Source: an uncultured Eubacteriales bacterium (lineage in GTDB: Bacteria; Bacillota; Clostridia; Oscillospirales; Oscillospiraceae). Taken from it: a DNA stretch of 64,000 nt. A program made the position numbers and the translations under genes. Location of the stretch: the NCBI GenBank assembly GCA_900549885.1, contig URQA01000003.1:1-64000 (forward strand), written 5' to 3'. This document shows, piece after piece, positions 49,456 through 58,750 of this stretch (position 1 is its first letter; every line of letters begins with the position of its first letter). The notes below the pieces were generated by a model, which ran no database searches, was not told where the DNA came from, and worked only from the letters and a program-made list of their open reading frames with translations.

Positions 49456-51148
49456 TATCCGGGAATATACCCAGACCTTTTACCAGCATAACCGGGCGAA
49501 TTTTGCCCTAGCGCTCTTTCTAATTATCCTGAGCACGGGAGGAATGCTGTACTTCTCCTGGGTGCTGGGAGAGGTGACCAATATCATGGCCACAGGCGAC
49601 CTATCTCGTCTGTGGCATACCCTGGGTATCACCGCCGCCGCCCTGGCTGTCACAGTGGTAGTGGAGCTGCTGATGTACTATTATAAGACAAAATTTGTCC
49701 ACAAGGCCCTGCGGCAATATAAGAATCTGGCCTTTTCCCGGCTGTCAGAAAAAAGCATCAGTGCCTTTTCCCGGGAAAATACCAGCCGATACCTATCCGC
49801 CCTTACCAATGATGCCAATTCCATCGAAGAGAACTACCTCAACCGCTCCATCCTTCTGCTCTACCACTGCGCCCTGTTTGTCGGTGGCCTGGCAATGATG
49901 GTAGCCTTGAGCTGGCAGCTAGCCCTGGCCACCATCGTGCTCAGCCTGATTCCTATGGTTTGCTCCCTGTCCATGGGAAAAAAGCTGGCCCAGTGGGAAA
50001 AGGCTATGAGCGACCAAAATGAGATTTTTGTGGCCCAGGTCAAAGACTTCCTTACCGGCTTTTCTGTCATCAAAAGCTTTAAGGCGGAGCGGGAGGTCAA
50101 TCGTCTGTTTCAAGCCTCCAATGCTGAGACGGAGCAGGTGAAGGAGCACCGCCGCCGGTGGGATGCCATGCTCTCCGCCGCTACCCAGATGTGCGGTACC
50201 CTACTCCAGATCGGTATTTTCTTCTACGGCGCCTGGTTGGCCATCCGCGGGGATATCCAGATGGGTACGGTGCTCATCGTCCTGAATCTGTGCAACTGTT
50301 TTACTCAACCTATCCAAATTGTCCCTCAGTATTGGGCCAGCCGGAAGGCTGCGCTTGCTCTCATTCAAAAGCTGGCCCGGATCACCCGGGAGAACGCGGG
50401 CCATGCTGGAACGCCCATTCCCCCTGTTCTGGCGCAGGCTATCACGCTGGACCATGTGGGCTTTGGTTATGAGCCAGATAAGCCGGTACTTCGGGACCTC
50501 TCTTTCCGGTTTGAGGCGGGCAAGCGCTATGCTATTGTGGGTTCCTCTGGGTCTGGAAAATCCACCCTCCTGAGCCTGCTTATGGGTTCTTATCAGGACT
50601 ACACTGGTTCTATTTCCATTGACGGGCAGGAACTGCGGGAAGTAGACACTGACAGCCTTTATGATCTGATGAGCCTTATCGGACAAAACGTATTCCTCTT
50701 TGATGACACCATCCGCCGCAACATCACTATGTTCCGGGATTTCCCAGCGAGCCAGGTGGAGCAGTCAATCAAGCGTTCTGGACTTTCAGCTCTTGTAGCA
50801 GAGCGCGGTAATGACTACCGCTGCGGAGAGAATGGCGTGAGCTTGTCCGGTGGAGAGCGCCAACGGGTATCCATTGCCCGCGCCCTGCTGCGGGGCACGC
50901 CCGTATTGATGCTGGACGAGGCCACCGCCTCGCTGGACAACCAAACCGCCTATGACATCACCGATGCTATCCTTCACCTGGACGGACTAACCCGCATTGT
51001 GGTCACCCACCGGCTGGACGAAGCGCTTATGGGTCAATATGACCAAATCATCGTCATGAAGGATGGTCAGATCCGGGAGACGGGTACCTTCCAGGACCTG
51101 ATGAACGCGAAAGAGTTCTTTTATTCCCTGTATACCCTGGCCTCATGA
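49439..51148 (+). CDS. ABC exporter, fused membrane and ATPase domains
   Basis: 569-residue half-transporter of the MsbA/LmrA type. Six membrane helices lie in ~20-310. The ATPase domain has Walker A VGSSGSGKST (~366-375), Q-loop LIGQNVFLFD, signature SLSGGERQR (~465-473), Walker B VLMLDEATAS and the H-loop VVTHRLDE. AGAAGG lies ~9 nt before ATG 49439. No partner half-transporter or biosynthetic cluster is adjacent, so it likely works as a homodimer exporting a drug, lipid or peptide. Linked to the upstream XRE regulator by a 17-nt overlap. Confidence 0.92.
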   Translation: MKRNSDIREYTQTFYQHNRANFALALFLIILSTGGMLYFSWVLGEVTNIMATGDLSRLWHTLGITAAALAVTVVVELLMYYYKTKFVHKALRQYKNLAFSRLSEKSISAFSRENTSRYLSALTNDANSIEENYLNRSILLLYHCALFVGGLAMMVALSWQLALATIVLSLIPMVCSLSMGKKLAQWEKAMSDQNEIFVAQVKDFLTGFSVIKSFKAEREVNRLFQASNAETEQVKEHRRRWDAMLSAATQMCGTLLQIGIFFYGAWLAIRGDIQMGTVLIVLNLCNCFTQPIQIVPQYWASRKAALALIQKLARITRENAGHAGTPIPPVLAQAITLDHVGFGYEPDKPVLRDLSFRFEAGKRYAIVGSSGSGKSTLLSLLMGSYQDYTGSISIDGQELREVDTDSLYDLMSLIGQNVFLFDDTIRRNITMFRDFPASQVEQSIKRSGLSALVAERGNDYRCGENGVSLSGGERQRVSIARALLRGTPVLMLDEATASLDNQTAYDITDAILHLDGLTRIVVTHRLDEALMGQYDQIIVMKDGQIRETGTFQDLMNAKEFFYSLYTLAS

Positions 51149-51182
51149 AGCACGCTCCGCAGACGTCAAATGGCAAAACACA

Positions 51183-51220
51183 AGCCCGCCGGACCTCAAG
51201 TCCGGCGGGCTGTTTGTTTT
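51183..51220. terminator. Bidirectional terminator between the ABC exporter and ispH-rpsA
   Basis: 12-bp stem AGCCCGCCGGAC / GTCCGGCGGGCT, followed by GTTTGTTTTG on the plus strand. Confidence 0.85.
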
Positions 51221-51243
51221 GATTCAGGCGTTCCAAAAACCGA

Positions 51244-53202
51244 TTATTCCTCGACAGGAGCCTCATCCACATCCTCCGCCTCAGGAGCCGCAGCATCCTC
51301 TAGGACGGCACGGATGGACAGGGAGACCTTCTTGTTGTCGTTATCGATGGCAATGATCTTGGCATCCACAATGTCACCCTCGCTCACCACGTCGGCGGGC
51401 TTCTCCACCCGGTGGTCTGCCAACTGAGAAATGTGGATCAGGCCGTCCACACCGGGGACGATCTCGGCAAAGGCACCGAAGGTCATCAGCTTCACAATGC
51501 GCACGGGAGCCACGTCGCCCACAGAATACTTGGCGGTAAACACGGCCCAGGGCTCCTGGGTGCGGTCCTTCATGCCCAGAGAGATTTTCTTCTTCTCGGG
51601 GTCAAAAGAGATGACGTAGACGTCCACGGTGTCCCCCACCTTCACCACCTCAGAGGGGTGCTTGATGCGGGACCAGGACAGCTCGGAGATATGGACCATA
51701 CCGTCCACCCCGCCGATGTCCACAAAAGCGCCATAAGAGGTCAGGCTCTTGACAGTGCCGGTGTAGTGCTTGCCCTCTTCGATGTTGTTCCACACCTCAG
51801 CGGCGGCAGCGGCACGGGCCTCGGCGGCCACAGCGCGGATAGAACCAACCACGCGGCGGCGAGAGCGGTTGACCTCCGTGATGCGCAGCTGCACCTTGGT
51901 CTTGACCATGTCAGACAGGTCGGCTCCACGGGGCTTGCCGGACTGGGAAGCAGGAATGAACACCCGGATCCCCTTGACATTGGCCACCAGACCGCCCTTG
52001 TTCTGCTCGGTAATAACGCCCTCAAGCACCTCTTTGCTCTCCACAGCGCTCTCAACCGTCTCCCAGTTCTTCTGGACATCCAGACGTTTCTTAGACAGGC
52101 GAACCATGCAATCCCGGTCGCTGACCTGAAGCACATAAGCCTCGATCTCCTCGCCCACCTTGGCGATATCCTCCACCTTGACATCAGGATCGTCGCTCAA
52201 CTCAGACAGCGGGATGTAGCCGGGATACTTGATGCCCAGCTCCACCTGGACCTCGGTGGGCGTGACGGCAACGACAGTACCAGTGACCTTCTCCCCGCTA
52301 TTTAAAGTTTTGAACGATTCCTCCAGCATCTCAGCAAAGGACTGTTCAATCTCCATGATTTCTTCGCTCATTTTGTTGTAGACCTCCTTTATGATCCACC
52401 CCGGCGTCGATGCGCCGGCGGTGATTCCAAGGGACGATAGACGAGCGAATTCCTCCCGGGAAAGCTCGCTGCTGCGCTCCACCTGTCGGACAAAGTCACA
52501 GCAGCTCTCACATAGCTGGGTCAGCCGTCTCGTATTGGAGCTTTTGGGGTCTCCAATGACGATCATTCCATCGCACTCTTCCGACAAGGCAAGCGCCTCA
52601 GACTGTCTCTTGGACGTAGCACCACATATTGTATCAAAAAAATCTGCGTTTGTACACACTTTTTTTGCGTTTTCCATGCATTTTTCCCAGATGGTACGAA
52701 TTGCCGTGGTTTGGGACACAAAAGTTAAGGGCATATGATACAATTCTGGATTTTTCTGCAGCTTTTTCTCCAATTCCTCCCAATTTCGGGCTACCACCCC
52801 ATGGCGGGTCCACCCCGCAATCCCCACAATCTCCGGATGCTCCGGATCGCCGATGATAACCGGAGTTCTCCCCTGCTCTTCCGCCTTGGCCACAATCTGG
52901 TGGATGCGCGCCACGTTTGGACAGGTGGCATCCAAAATTTGGCACCTCTTTTCCCGGAGCACAGCATAGGTCCGCTCCGGCTCTCCATGGGCGCGAATGA
53001 GTACTGCTGCGCCGTCCGGCACCTCCTCCGGCGTAAACACCGTACGGGCCCCCAGGGCCTCCAGCCTGGCAACCACATGGTCGTTGTGTGTGATGTGGCC
53101 CAGCATATACACCGGACCCTCCTTGGCGCGGGCCTCCGCCAGCTCCACCGCCCGGCGTACACCGTAGCAAAACCCGGCGGATTTGGCCAGGATCACCTTC
53201 AT
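51244..53202 (-). CDS. ispH: Bifunctional HMB-PP reductase (IspH) / ribosomal protein S1
   Basis: 652-residue fusion typical of many Clostridia. Residues 1-~275 are IspH, the last enzyme of the MEP isoprenoid pathway, with [4Fe-4S] ligands Cys12 (GFCYGV), Cys94 (DATCPNV) and Cys193 (TICGATS), and the H-containing GHITHN and AHGEPE loops. From ~278 to the end there are four S1 RNA-binding domains (GYIPLSELSDD; RVFIPASQSGKPRG; GMVHISELSWSRIKHPSEVV; GLIHISQLADHRV) and an acidic tail. An AAGGAGG stands 11 nt before the internal Met278, so free S1 may also be made. The start overlaps plsC by 4 nt. Confidence 0.95.
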   Translation of the reverse strand: MKVILAKSAGFCYGVRRAVELAEARAKEGPVYMLGHITHNDHVVARLEALGARTVFTPEEVPDGAAVLIRAHGEPERTYAVLREKRCQILDATCPNVARIHQIVAKAEEQGRTPVIIGDPEHPEIVGIAGWTRHGVVARNWEELEKKLQKNPELYHMPLTFVSQTTAIRTIWEKCMENAKKVCTNADFFDTICGATSKRQSEALALSEECDGMIVIGDPKSSNTRRLTQLCESCCDFVRQVERSSELSREEFARLSSLGITAGASTPGWIIKEVYNKMSEEIMEIEQSFAEMLEESFKTLNSGEKVTGTVVAVTPTEVQVELGIKYPGYIPLSELSDDPDVKVEDIAKVGEEIEAYVLQVSDRDCMVRLSKKRLDVQKNWETVESAVESKEVLEGVITEQNKGGLVANVKGIRVFIPASQSGKPRGADLSDMVKTKVQLRITEVNRSRRRVVGSIRAVAAEARAAAAAEVWNNIEEGKHYTGTVKSLTSYGAFVDIGGVDGMVHISELSWSRIKHPSEVVKVGDTVDVYVISFDPEKKKISLGMKDRTQEPWAVFTAKYSVGDVAPVRIVKLMTFGAFAEIVPGVDGLIHISQLADHRVEKPADVVSEGDIVDAKIIAIDNDNKKVSLSIRAVLEDAAAPEAEDVDEAPVEE

Positions 53203-53792
53203 GGCGTCTCCTCCCCCAAGGCCCGGATCTTGACCATCAACTCATCGGCGATGCGCTGGTAGTCCTCCGGTGTGGCTCTGCGTCCTGCAAATTCAGGATA
53301 GTAGGGCTGGCCAAAGATTACGGTCGTCCTGCGGAACCACCGCTTCCTGGGCGAGATGTACACCGGTACAATGGAGCAGCCGGACCGTGTGGCAAACATA
53401 GCCGCCCCAGTGTGGGCCTCGGAGCTTTCCCCCTCCCGCACCCGGGTCCCCTCGGGAAAAAGCAGCAGCTTTTCCCCATTCTTCAGAGCCTTGAGACATG
53501 CCTTTACTGCACCTACGTCGGCCTTGCCCCGCTTGACGCCAATGATGCCCGCATGGCGGAGGATAAAGCCCAGCACTGGCACGTGCATCACCTCATCCTT
53601 GGCCATCACTCGGATCTGCGGACGGTGCCCCACGGCGCAGACCACATAGACTGGATCGCCCAGGGTGGTGTGGTTACCGCACAGCAGTGCGCCACCTTCT
53701 GGCAGGTTCTCCCGCCCGACTGCCTTCCATGGGTGAAAGATCCACATAAAAAACCATAAAATGGGATAGAGTACCGCGTACAACTTATTCAT
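53199..53792 (-). CDS. plsC: 1-acyl-sn-glycerol-3-phosphate acyltransferase
   Basis: Adds the second acyl chain to lysophosphatidic acid. 197 residues. An N-terminal membrane-associated helix is followed by the catalytic NHTTLGD (His41-Asp46), the glycerol-phosphate site FPEGTR (112-117) and VPVYISP. It is linked by ATGA overlaps to cmk upstream and ispH-rpsA downstream, the common Firmicutes order cmk-plsC-ispH. With plsX and plsY in this window, all three PlsX/Y/C steps are present. Confidence 0.95.
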   Translation of the reverse strand: MNKLYAVLYPILWFFMWIFHPWKAVGRENLPEGGALLCGNHTTLGDPVYVVCAVGHRPQIRVMAKDEVMHVPVLGFILRHAGIIGVKRGKADVGAVKACLKALKNGEKLLLFPEGTRVREGESSEAHTGAAMFATRSGCSIVPVYISPRKRWFRRTTVIFGQPYYPEFAGRRATPEDYQRIADELMVKIRALGEETP

Positions 53793-54481
53793 GTCCGCTC
53801 CTCCATCCGCTGAAACTTCTCTCGAACCACCTCCAGCAGCTGCCGGTAGCTCTCCTCCAGGCTGTTGCCCGTAGTGTCCACGGCCACCGCGTCCTCTGCC
53901 TGCCGGAGCGGCGCGGTCTGACGGTGGATATCCCGTTCATCCCGCTCCATCACCTCCCGGAGAATCTGCGCCTGGTCCACCTGCTGCCCTCGCTCCACCA
54001 GCTCCTCATACCGCCGCCGGGCGCGGTCCTGGGCCGTGGCGGTGAGAAAGATCTTCAGGTCCGCCTGGGGCAGCACCACAGTACCGATGTCCCGGCCGTC
54101 CATAATGACGTCATTTTCCCGGGCCAGCCTTCGCTGCATATCCAGCAGATAGTCCCGCACCGCCGGGATAGCGGATACCAAGGATGCGTACCGCGAGATC
54201 TCGTTCCGGCGGATTGCCTCCGTCACATCTTCCCCGTTGAGATACATATGCTGGAGGCCGTCCTCCCCGTAGCCCATCTCGATCTTCATCTGGGGCAAAA
54301 TGGACTCCACCGCCCTGGCATCCTCCAAGCAGACGTTCATGCGGCTGGCGCCCAGCCCCACTGTCCGGTAGATAGCCCCCGTGTCCACATAGAGAAAGCC
54401 CAGCTCCCTAGCCAGCAACTTGGCCAGGGTGGACTTTCCCGCCCCAGAGGGGCCGTCGATCGCAATGCTTTTATGGTTCAT
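53789..54481 (-). CDS. cmk: Cytidylate kinase
   Basis: Phosphorylates CMP/dCMP with ATP. 230 residues from 54481, where ATGA overlaps the stop of the flavoprotein gene. P-loop GPSGAGKST at 10-18, YVDTGAIYR, the MDGRDIGTVVLP lid/CMP segment and the RDRR-like DERDIHRQTAPL stretch are typical. The frame extends upstream to 54538 without a ribosome site. Confidence 0.96.
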   Translation of the reverse strand: MNHKSIAIDGPSGAGKSTLAKLLARELGFLYVDTGAIYRTVGLGASRMNVCLEDARAVESILPQMKIEMGYGEDGLQHMYLNGEDVTEAIRRNEISRYASLVSAIPAVRDYLLDMQRRLARENDVIMDGRDIGTVVLPQADLKIFLTATAQDRARRRYEELVERGQQVDQAQILREVMERDERDIHRQTAPLRQAEDAVAVDTTGNSLEESYRQLLEVVREKFQRMEERT

Positions 54482-55731
54482 TCGTTCGCTTCCTTTCCGC
54501 CTACCGCGGCCAAACCAGCCGCATACCCCGTGGACCAAGCGATCTGAAGGTTAAAACCGCCGGTATAGCCGTCCACATCCAGCAACTCCCCGGCAAAATA
54601 AAGCCCTTGGACCAGCTTGGACTGCATCGTTTTGGGGTCTACCTGACTCACTTTTACCCCGCCGGCGGTGACAATGGCCTCTTCCACCGGCCGAGGGCCG
54701 GAAATGTCCACAGTAAAATCCTTGAGCGCATCCAACAGCCTGCGCCGCTGTTCCCGGCGGATGTCCCGAACCTTGGTCTGCCCGTCAATCCCCGTCCGCT
54801 CCGCCATGACCGGAATCATGGACCGGGGTACCAAAGCCCCCAGCGCATTGGAGACATCCTGATTGGCCCTTTCCCCAAAATCCCGGAGCAGACGCGCATC
54901 CAGCTTTTCTTCATCCAGGGCGGGCTTCAGGTCAATATGGGCCGCGTAGCGGTCCCGGGCAAAGTCCATATGGGCAGACGCGGACAGCACCAACGGCCCG
55001 GACAGGCCGAAGTGGGTGAACAGCAGTTCTCCCTGCTCCTGATATACTGTTTTTCCCCTTTGGTTTTTCATCCTCAGGACCACGTTGCGCAGAGACAAGC
55101 CCTGGAGCTGGCTGCAGGCCCGATCCTCTGACTCCAGTGGCACCAGCGATCCCCGAATCGGTGTGATAGTATGTCCCAACGCCTCTGCTATGCGGTAACC
55201 ATCTCCTGTGGAACCCGTGCGAGGATAGGACGCTCCTCCTGTGGCAAGGAGAACTGCTTCACAGTTTACAAGCCCCGCTTTCTCCAATTTCACACCCGAT
55301 ACCCGGCCCCCGCTGACCGCCACCTCGGTTACACGGTCCTGCCGAAGCTCTACCCGGCACCGGCGCAGTTCCTTCCAAAGGGCGTCGATCACATCCGCCG
55401 CCCGGTCTGACTGGGGAAATACACGGTTCCCCCGCTCTACCTTCAAGGGAACTCCGAGTTTCTCGAAAAAAGCTATGGTATCCTGGGGGGAAAAGCGGCT
55501 GAACGCACTGTATAAAAACTTGCCATTTCGTGGGACGCTGGCCAGCAGCCGGTCCACTCTACAGTCGTTGGTTACATTACAGCGTCCTTTCCCGGTAATG
55601 TAAAGCTTGCGTCCCACCTTTTCATTGGGTTCTATCAGCACCACTTTGGCGCCCTGCCGGGCGGCAGTGACGGCGGCCATCATACCCGCTGCACCCGCGC
55701 CTGCCACAACGATTTGCACTTGTCCTGTCAT
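54478..55731 (-). CDS. BaiN/RdsA-family NAD(P)/FAD-dependent oxidoreductase (HI0933-like)
   Basis: 417-residue flavoprotein. It has the FAD-binding VVAGAGAAGMMAAVTAARQGAKV (near 7-29) and EPNEKVGRKLYITGKGRCNVTND, the hallmark of the HI0933 family. ATGGASYPRTGSTGDGYRIAE and the C-terminal GLYFAGELLDVDGYTGGFNLQIAWSTG complete the pattern. BaiN-like members reduce bile-acid or other unsaturated substrates in some gut Clostridia, while others are uncharacterised; the physiological substrate here is unknown. Start at 55731 with GGAG upstream. It leads the flavoprotein-cmk-plsC-ispH unit, a frequent arrangement in Clostridia. Confidence 0.9.
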   Translation of the reverse strand: MTGQVQIVVAGAGAAGMMAAVTAARQGAKVVLIEPNEKVGRKLYITGKGRCNVTNDCRVDRLLASVPRNGKFLYSAFSRFSPQDTIAFFEKLGVPLKVERGNRVFPQSDRAADVIDALWKELRRCRVELRQDRVTEVAVSGGRVSGVKLEKAGLVNCEAVLLATGGASYPRTGSTGDGYRIAEALGHTITPIRGSLVPLESEDRACSQLQGLSLRNVVLRMKNQRGKTVYQEQGELLFTHFGLSGPLVLSASAHMDFARDRYAAHIDLKPALDEEKLDARLLRDFGERANQDVSNALGALVPRSMIPVMAERTGIDGQTKVRDIRREQRRRLLDALKDFTVDISGPRPVEEAIVTAGGVKVSQVDPKTMQSKLVQGLYFAGELLDVDGYTGGFNLQIAWSTGYAAGLAAVGGKEANE

Positions 55732-55750
55732 AACACGCTCCACAAATCAA

Positions 55751-55780
55751 TTCGGATCTCCGCCCAGGGGAAGATCCGAA
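55751..55780 (-). terminator. Hairpin downstream of the RpiR gene
   Basis: TTCGGATC / GATCCGAA stem (8 bp), followed on the minus strand by TTGATTTG. Weak terminator at best. Confidence 0.45.
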
Positions 55781-55819
55781 CCGAAATTCTTTTTCTTTTA
55801 ACGGCCGACTACTCCTGGT

Positions 55820-56710
55820 TCAGCCTTGCATAGAGTCCGTATTGCTGTCATACTCCACTTTCTCATAGACCTTGTATTCATCCCAGATCTGTTCCAGACG
55901 CTGGAACGTTTCCGTGACCTCCGCAGCCTTCTTCCGTCCCACCGCCACGATCAGGGCATTGATGATGGACAGCGGCGCCACCAGGGAATCCACAAAAGAC
56001 GCCATATCGCTCTTGGCCAGCAGCCGGTATTTGGCGGTGTCGTACAGGGGCGACATCTCGCTGTCGGTGATAGCCACCACGGTAGCCCCTTGATCCCGGG
56101 CAAATTCCATGGCCCGGACCGTCCGGGTGGAATACCGGGGAAAGCTGATGCCAATTACCAGATCTCCCTCGCCGACTCGGAGCATCTGCTCAAACATCTC
56201 GCTGGCCAAAGTGGTCTGCACCTGGCTGACATTATCAAAAATCAGGTTGAAATAAAATGCGATAAAATCAGACAGGGCCGCCGAGGAACGCACACCGAGA
56301 ATATAAATCCGGCGGGCGCCCACAATGGCGTCCACCACGGCGGAAAACTCTTGGCGGCTCATCTCCTCCAAGGACATACGAATCTTCTCAATGTCTGACT
56401 GTACCACCTTGGTCAGCACATCCTGATCCCCCAGGCGGTCATTGGACACCTCAATGCGCTGGACCGTGGTCAGCTTGCTCCGAATCATCTCCTGGAGCGC
56501 CTTTTGCATGGCTGGGTAGCCGTCGTAGCCAAGCTCCGCGGCAAAGCGAACCACGGTAGATTCACTGACGCTGACAGTTTTCCCCAGTCTGGAAGCCGTC
56601 ATAAAAGCGGCTTTATCATAATTCTCCAAAATAAAACGACCGATAAGCTTCTGCCCTTTGGAAAAGGTGCCCATGCTGTTGCGGATCACTGTCAAAATAT
56701 CTCTGCTCAT
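55820..56710 (-). CDS. MurR/RpiR-family transcriptional regulator
   Basis: 296 residues. The N-terminal RpiR helix-turn-helix (~1-80, with TASRLGKTVSVSESTVVRFAAELGYDGYPAMQKAL) is followed by a C-terminal SIS sugar-phosphate-binding domain (~125-260, RRIYILGVRSSAALSDFIAFYFN, DLVIGISFPRYSTRTVRAMEFAR). These regulators respond to sugar phosphates or N-acetylmuramate-6-P. No sugar operon is adjacent, so targets are elsewhere. It has its own promoter. Confidence 0.93.
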   Translation of the reverse strand: MSRDILTVIRNSMGTFSKGQKLIGRFILENYDKAAFMTASRLGKTVSVSESTVVRFAAELGYDGYPAMQKALQEMIRSKLTTVQRIEVSNDRLGDQDVLTKVVQSDIEKIRMSLEEMSRQEFSAVVDAIVGARRIYILGVRSSAALSDFIAFYFNLIFDNVSQVQTTLASEMFEQMLRVGEGDLVIGISFPRYSTRTVRAMEFARDQGATVVAITDSEMSPLYDTAKYRLLAKSDMASFVDSLVAPLSIINALIVAVGRKKAAEVTETFQRLEQIWDEYKVYEKVEYDSNTDSMQG

Positions 56711-56784
56711 AAAACTTCACGCTCCACACCCCGCCCTTGGGCAGTTGCTCAGTAGGCCGGCGCTCTGCCGGTCCAACAGATAAT

Positions 56785-56813
56785 ATGATATCCTTTCCTG
56801 AGCAAAATTGCAA
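56785..56813 (-). promoter_or_regulatory. Promoter of the RpiR gene
   Basis: Minus strand -35 TTGCAA (56808-56813), 17-nt spacer, -10 TATCAT (56785-56790). The leader holds a CCGGC/GCCGG hairpin. Confidence 0.7.
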
Positions 56814-56833
56814 GCGTTTTTGCAGGATTTTAT

Positions 56834-57544
56834 TCACAAATCCTGCAAAATTTCTGATTTTAGCCAGTAGATTTCCTGATTTGTGAGCGTTCTCCACCTT
56901 CCAACCTGCAAATCGCCCAGACGGAGAGCACCTTCCCGCACCCGCTTGAGCCTGAGCACACTGAGACCGACGGCGGCGCACATCCGCCGCACCTGGCGGT
57001 TTTTTCCCTGATGGATCACAACGGTCAGCCAGTCTGGAGCCATTTGTTCCACCCAGTCTGCCGTCATGTTCTCCCCATCCACCACCATGGGCTTGCGTAA
57101 CAGGGGCAGAGCCTGCTCCAAATCGCCGGACACCCGGACCTGGTACTCCTTTTCCACCCGATGAGATGGATGTGTCATGGTATGGGTCAGAATCCCATCG
57201 TTGGTGAACAGCAGCAGTCCTTCGGAATCCATATCCAGTCGGCCCACTGGCCACACCCGGGCCGGGCAGTCCGCCACTAACTGGGCCGCTGTGGGCCTCC
57301 CCCGCTCATCAGACAGCGTGGTGATATAACCCCTCGGCTTATGAAGCATGAGATATGTATGGCCGGAAGGGGTGGACAGCACTGCTCCATCCACCTCAAT
57401 CCGATCCCGTTCCGGATCCGCCTTATCTCCAATTCCTGCCGCAAGACCGTTTACCTTGACACGGCCTGCCCGCAAATACGCCTCCGCCTTTCGCCGGGAG
57501 CAAACACCGGCGGCAGACAAAATTTTTTGCAGCCTTTCCTCCAT
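56834..57544 (-). CDS. rluB: 23S rRNA pseudouridine synthase (RluB/RsuA family)
   Basis: 236 residues. An S4 RNA-binding domain at ~2-50 (RLQKILSAAGVCSRRKAEAYLRAGRVKVNG) precedes the catalytic domain with PVGRLDMDSEGLLL, whose Asp104 is the catalytic residue, and KNRQVRRMCAAVG. RluB versus RluE/RsuA specificity is inferred from the genomic order scpB...dacF...rluB. The start at 57544 follows GGGGGAG. It lies 21 nt after dacF, so it is likely the end of the scpA-rluB operon. Confidence 0.92.
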   Translation of the reverse strand: MEERLQKILSAAGVCSRRKAEAYLRAGRVKVNGLAAGIGDKADPERDRIEVDGAVLSTPSGHTYLMLHKPRGYITTLSDERGRPTAAQLVADCPARVWPVGRLDMDSEGLLLFTNDGILTHTMTHPSHRVEKEYQVRVSGDLEQALPLLRKPMVVDGENMTADWVEQMAPDWLTVVIHQGKNRQVRRMCAAVGLSVLRLKRVREGALRLGDLQVGRWRTLTNQEIYWLKSEILQDL

Positions 57545-57565
57545 GCCGCTCCCCCTTCCATCTGA

Positions 57566-58705
57566 TCAAATCAGTCCCACGCCTTGACCACTGACTGTCA
57601 CGGTTTTCCCGAAAATAGCTGACAGAATGCGCTGAAGCAACGTACTTTCCGGGAAGATATCCCGGTTTACTGACTGGACATAACACAGCTCCACTGTACC
57701 GATCTCCTGGTCCCCCACCAGATAAACCAGCCGGCCAGCCGCCTGTCCCGCCTGAACTGGAGCCTCTACCAAATCATCCTGCTCCACTCGGACCTGGGCG
57801 CTCTCCCCTTCCGCCAGAGGATAGGAGAAATCCTCTGCGGCCGCTACCTCTACAAACCGTACCAAACTGCCCTGCACCGGGACGCAGCCCACCACTTCTC
57901 CCTTCTGGCACAGCTGCTTAGCTGGGTAACCAGTAAACCCGTAGTCCAGCAGTTCCATGTGATCCTGCCAATCATCTGGGTCATTCAATGTGACGGCAAC
58001 CAAAGTTTGTCCCTCTCTGGTGGCGGCAGACACCAAAGTACGCCCCGCCCGTTGGGTATAGCCCGTTTTCATGCCCACACAGCCATCGTACAGCGCCAGT
58101 AAGCGGTTGTGGTTGGTGAAGGTCCGGGTCCCGATAGTGGCAGTCCGGCTGGCACAGATAGCGGACACCGTCTCATCATCCAGGCAAGCCGCCGCCAGTT
58201 TAGCCAAATCCCGCGCGGTGGAATAATGCCCATCGGCGTTAAGGCCGCTGGCATTGGTAAAGTGAGAGCTGGACATCCCAAGCTCCCTGGCTTTCTGATT
58301 CATCCACTGCGCGAACTTTTCCTCGCTGCCAGCGCTGGCACAGGCCACCGCCGCCGCCGCGTCGTTGCCCGACTCCAACAGCAGCCCGTAGAGCAGCGCC
58401 TCCATGGAGATCTGCTCCCCTGCCTGGAGGTAGATAGATGACCCCTCCACTCCGGAGAGCCATTCCGCCTTGATCTCTACCACCCTGTCCAGATCCGGTC
58501 CGCGCTCCACCGCCACTAAAGCGGTAAGCAGCTTAGTGACACTGGCGATCAGACGGGGCTCATCTGCGTTTTGCTCGTAGAGCACCCGTCCGCTATCCGC
58601 GTCCATCAAAATAGCCGATGAGGCGGAGGTAGACACCGCCCCCACAGGCAGACAGACAGCCGACAAAAATGCCGCCGTCCACAGCCATAAACAGATTCTA
58701 CGCAA
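57566..58705 (-). CDS. dacF: D-alanyl-D-alanine carboxypeptidase (DacF/PBP5 family)
   Basis: 379-residue exported serine peptidase that trims peptidoglycan pentapeptides. An N-terminal signal peptide (~1-23, CLWLWTAAFLSAVCLPVGA) precedes the SVTK (55-58), SGN (112-114) and KTG (213-215) active-site motifs and a C-terminal PBP5-type domain from ~260. DacF-type enzymes act on spore cortex or forespore wall, and the ytfJ neighbour supports this. The start is a TTG at 58705, with its ribosome site within the hairpin that ends the ytfJ gene. A C-terminal amphipathic anchor (LLQRILSAIFGKTV) is visible. Confidence 0.93.
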   Translation of the reverse strand: MRRICLWLWTAAFLSAVCLPVGAVSTSASSAILMDADSGRVLYEQNADEPRLIASVTKLLTALVAVERGPDLDRVVEIKAEWLSGVEGSSIYLQAGEQISMEALLYGLLLESGNDAAAAVACASAGSEEKFAQWMNQKARELGMSSSHFTNASGLNADGHYSTARDLAKLAAACLDDETVSAICASRTATIGTRTFTNHNRLLALYDGCVGMKTGYTQRAGRTLVSAATREGQTLVAVTLNDPDDWQDHMELLDYGFTGYPAKQLCQKGEVVGCVPVQGSLVRFVEVAAAEDFSYPLAEGESAQVRVEQDDLVEAPVQAGQAAGRLVYLVGDQEIGTVELCYVQSVNRDIFPESTLLQRILSAIFGKTVTVSGQGVGLI

Positions 58706-58741
58706 AAAGGGTCAACTCCCATCCGACATTCAGATGGGAGT
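58703..58741 (-). terminator. Hairpin between ytfJ and dacF
   Basis: ACTCCCATC / GATGGGAGT (58715-58741), followed on the minus strand by TGACCCTTTTTG. It overlaps the dacF start region, so it may both end ytfJ transcripts and gate dacF translation. Confidence 0.65.
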
Positions 58742-58750
58742 AGTGTTCCC

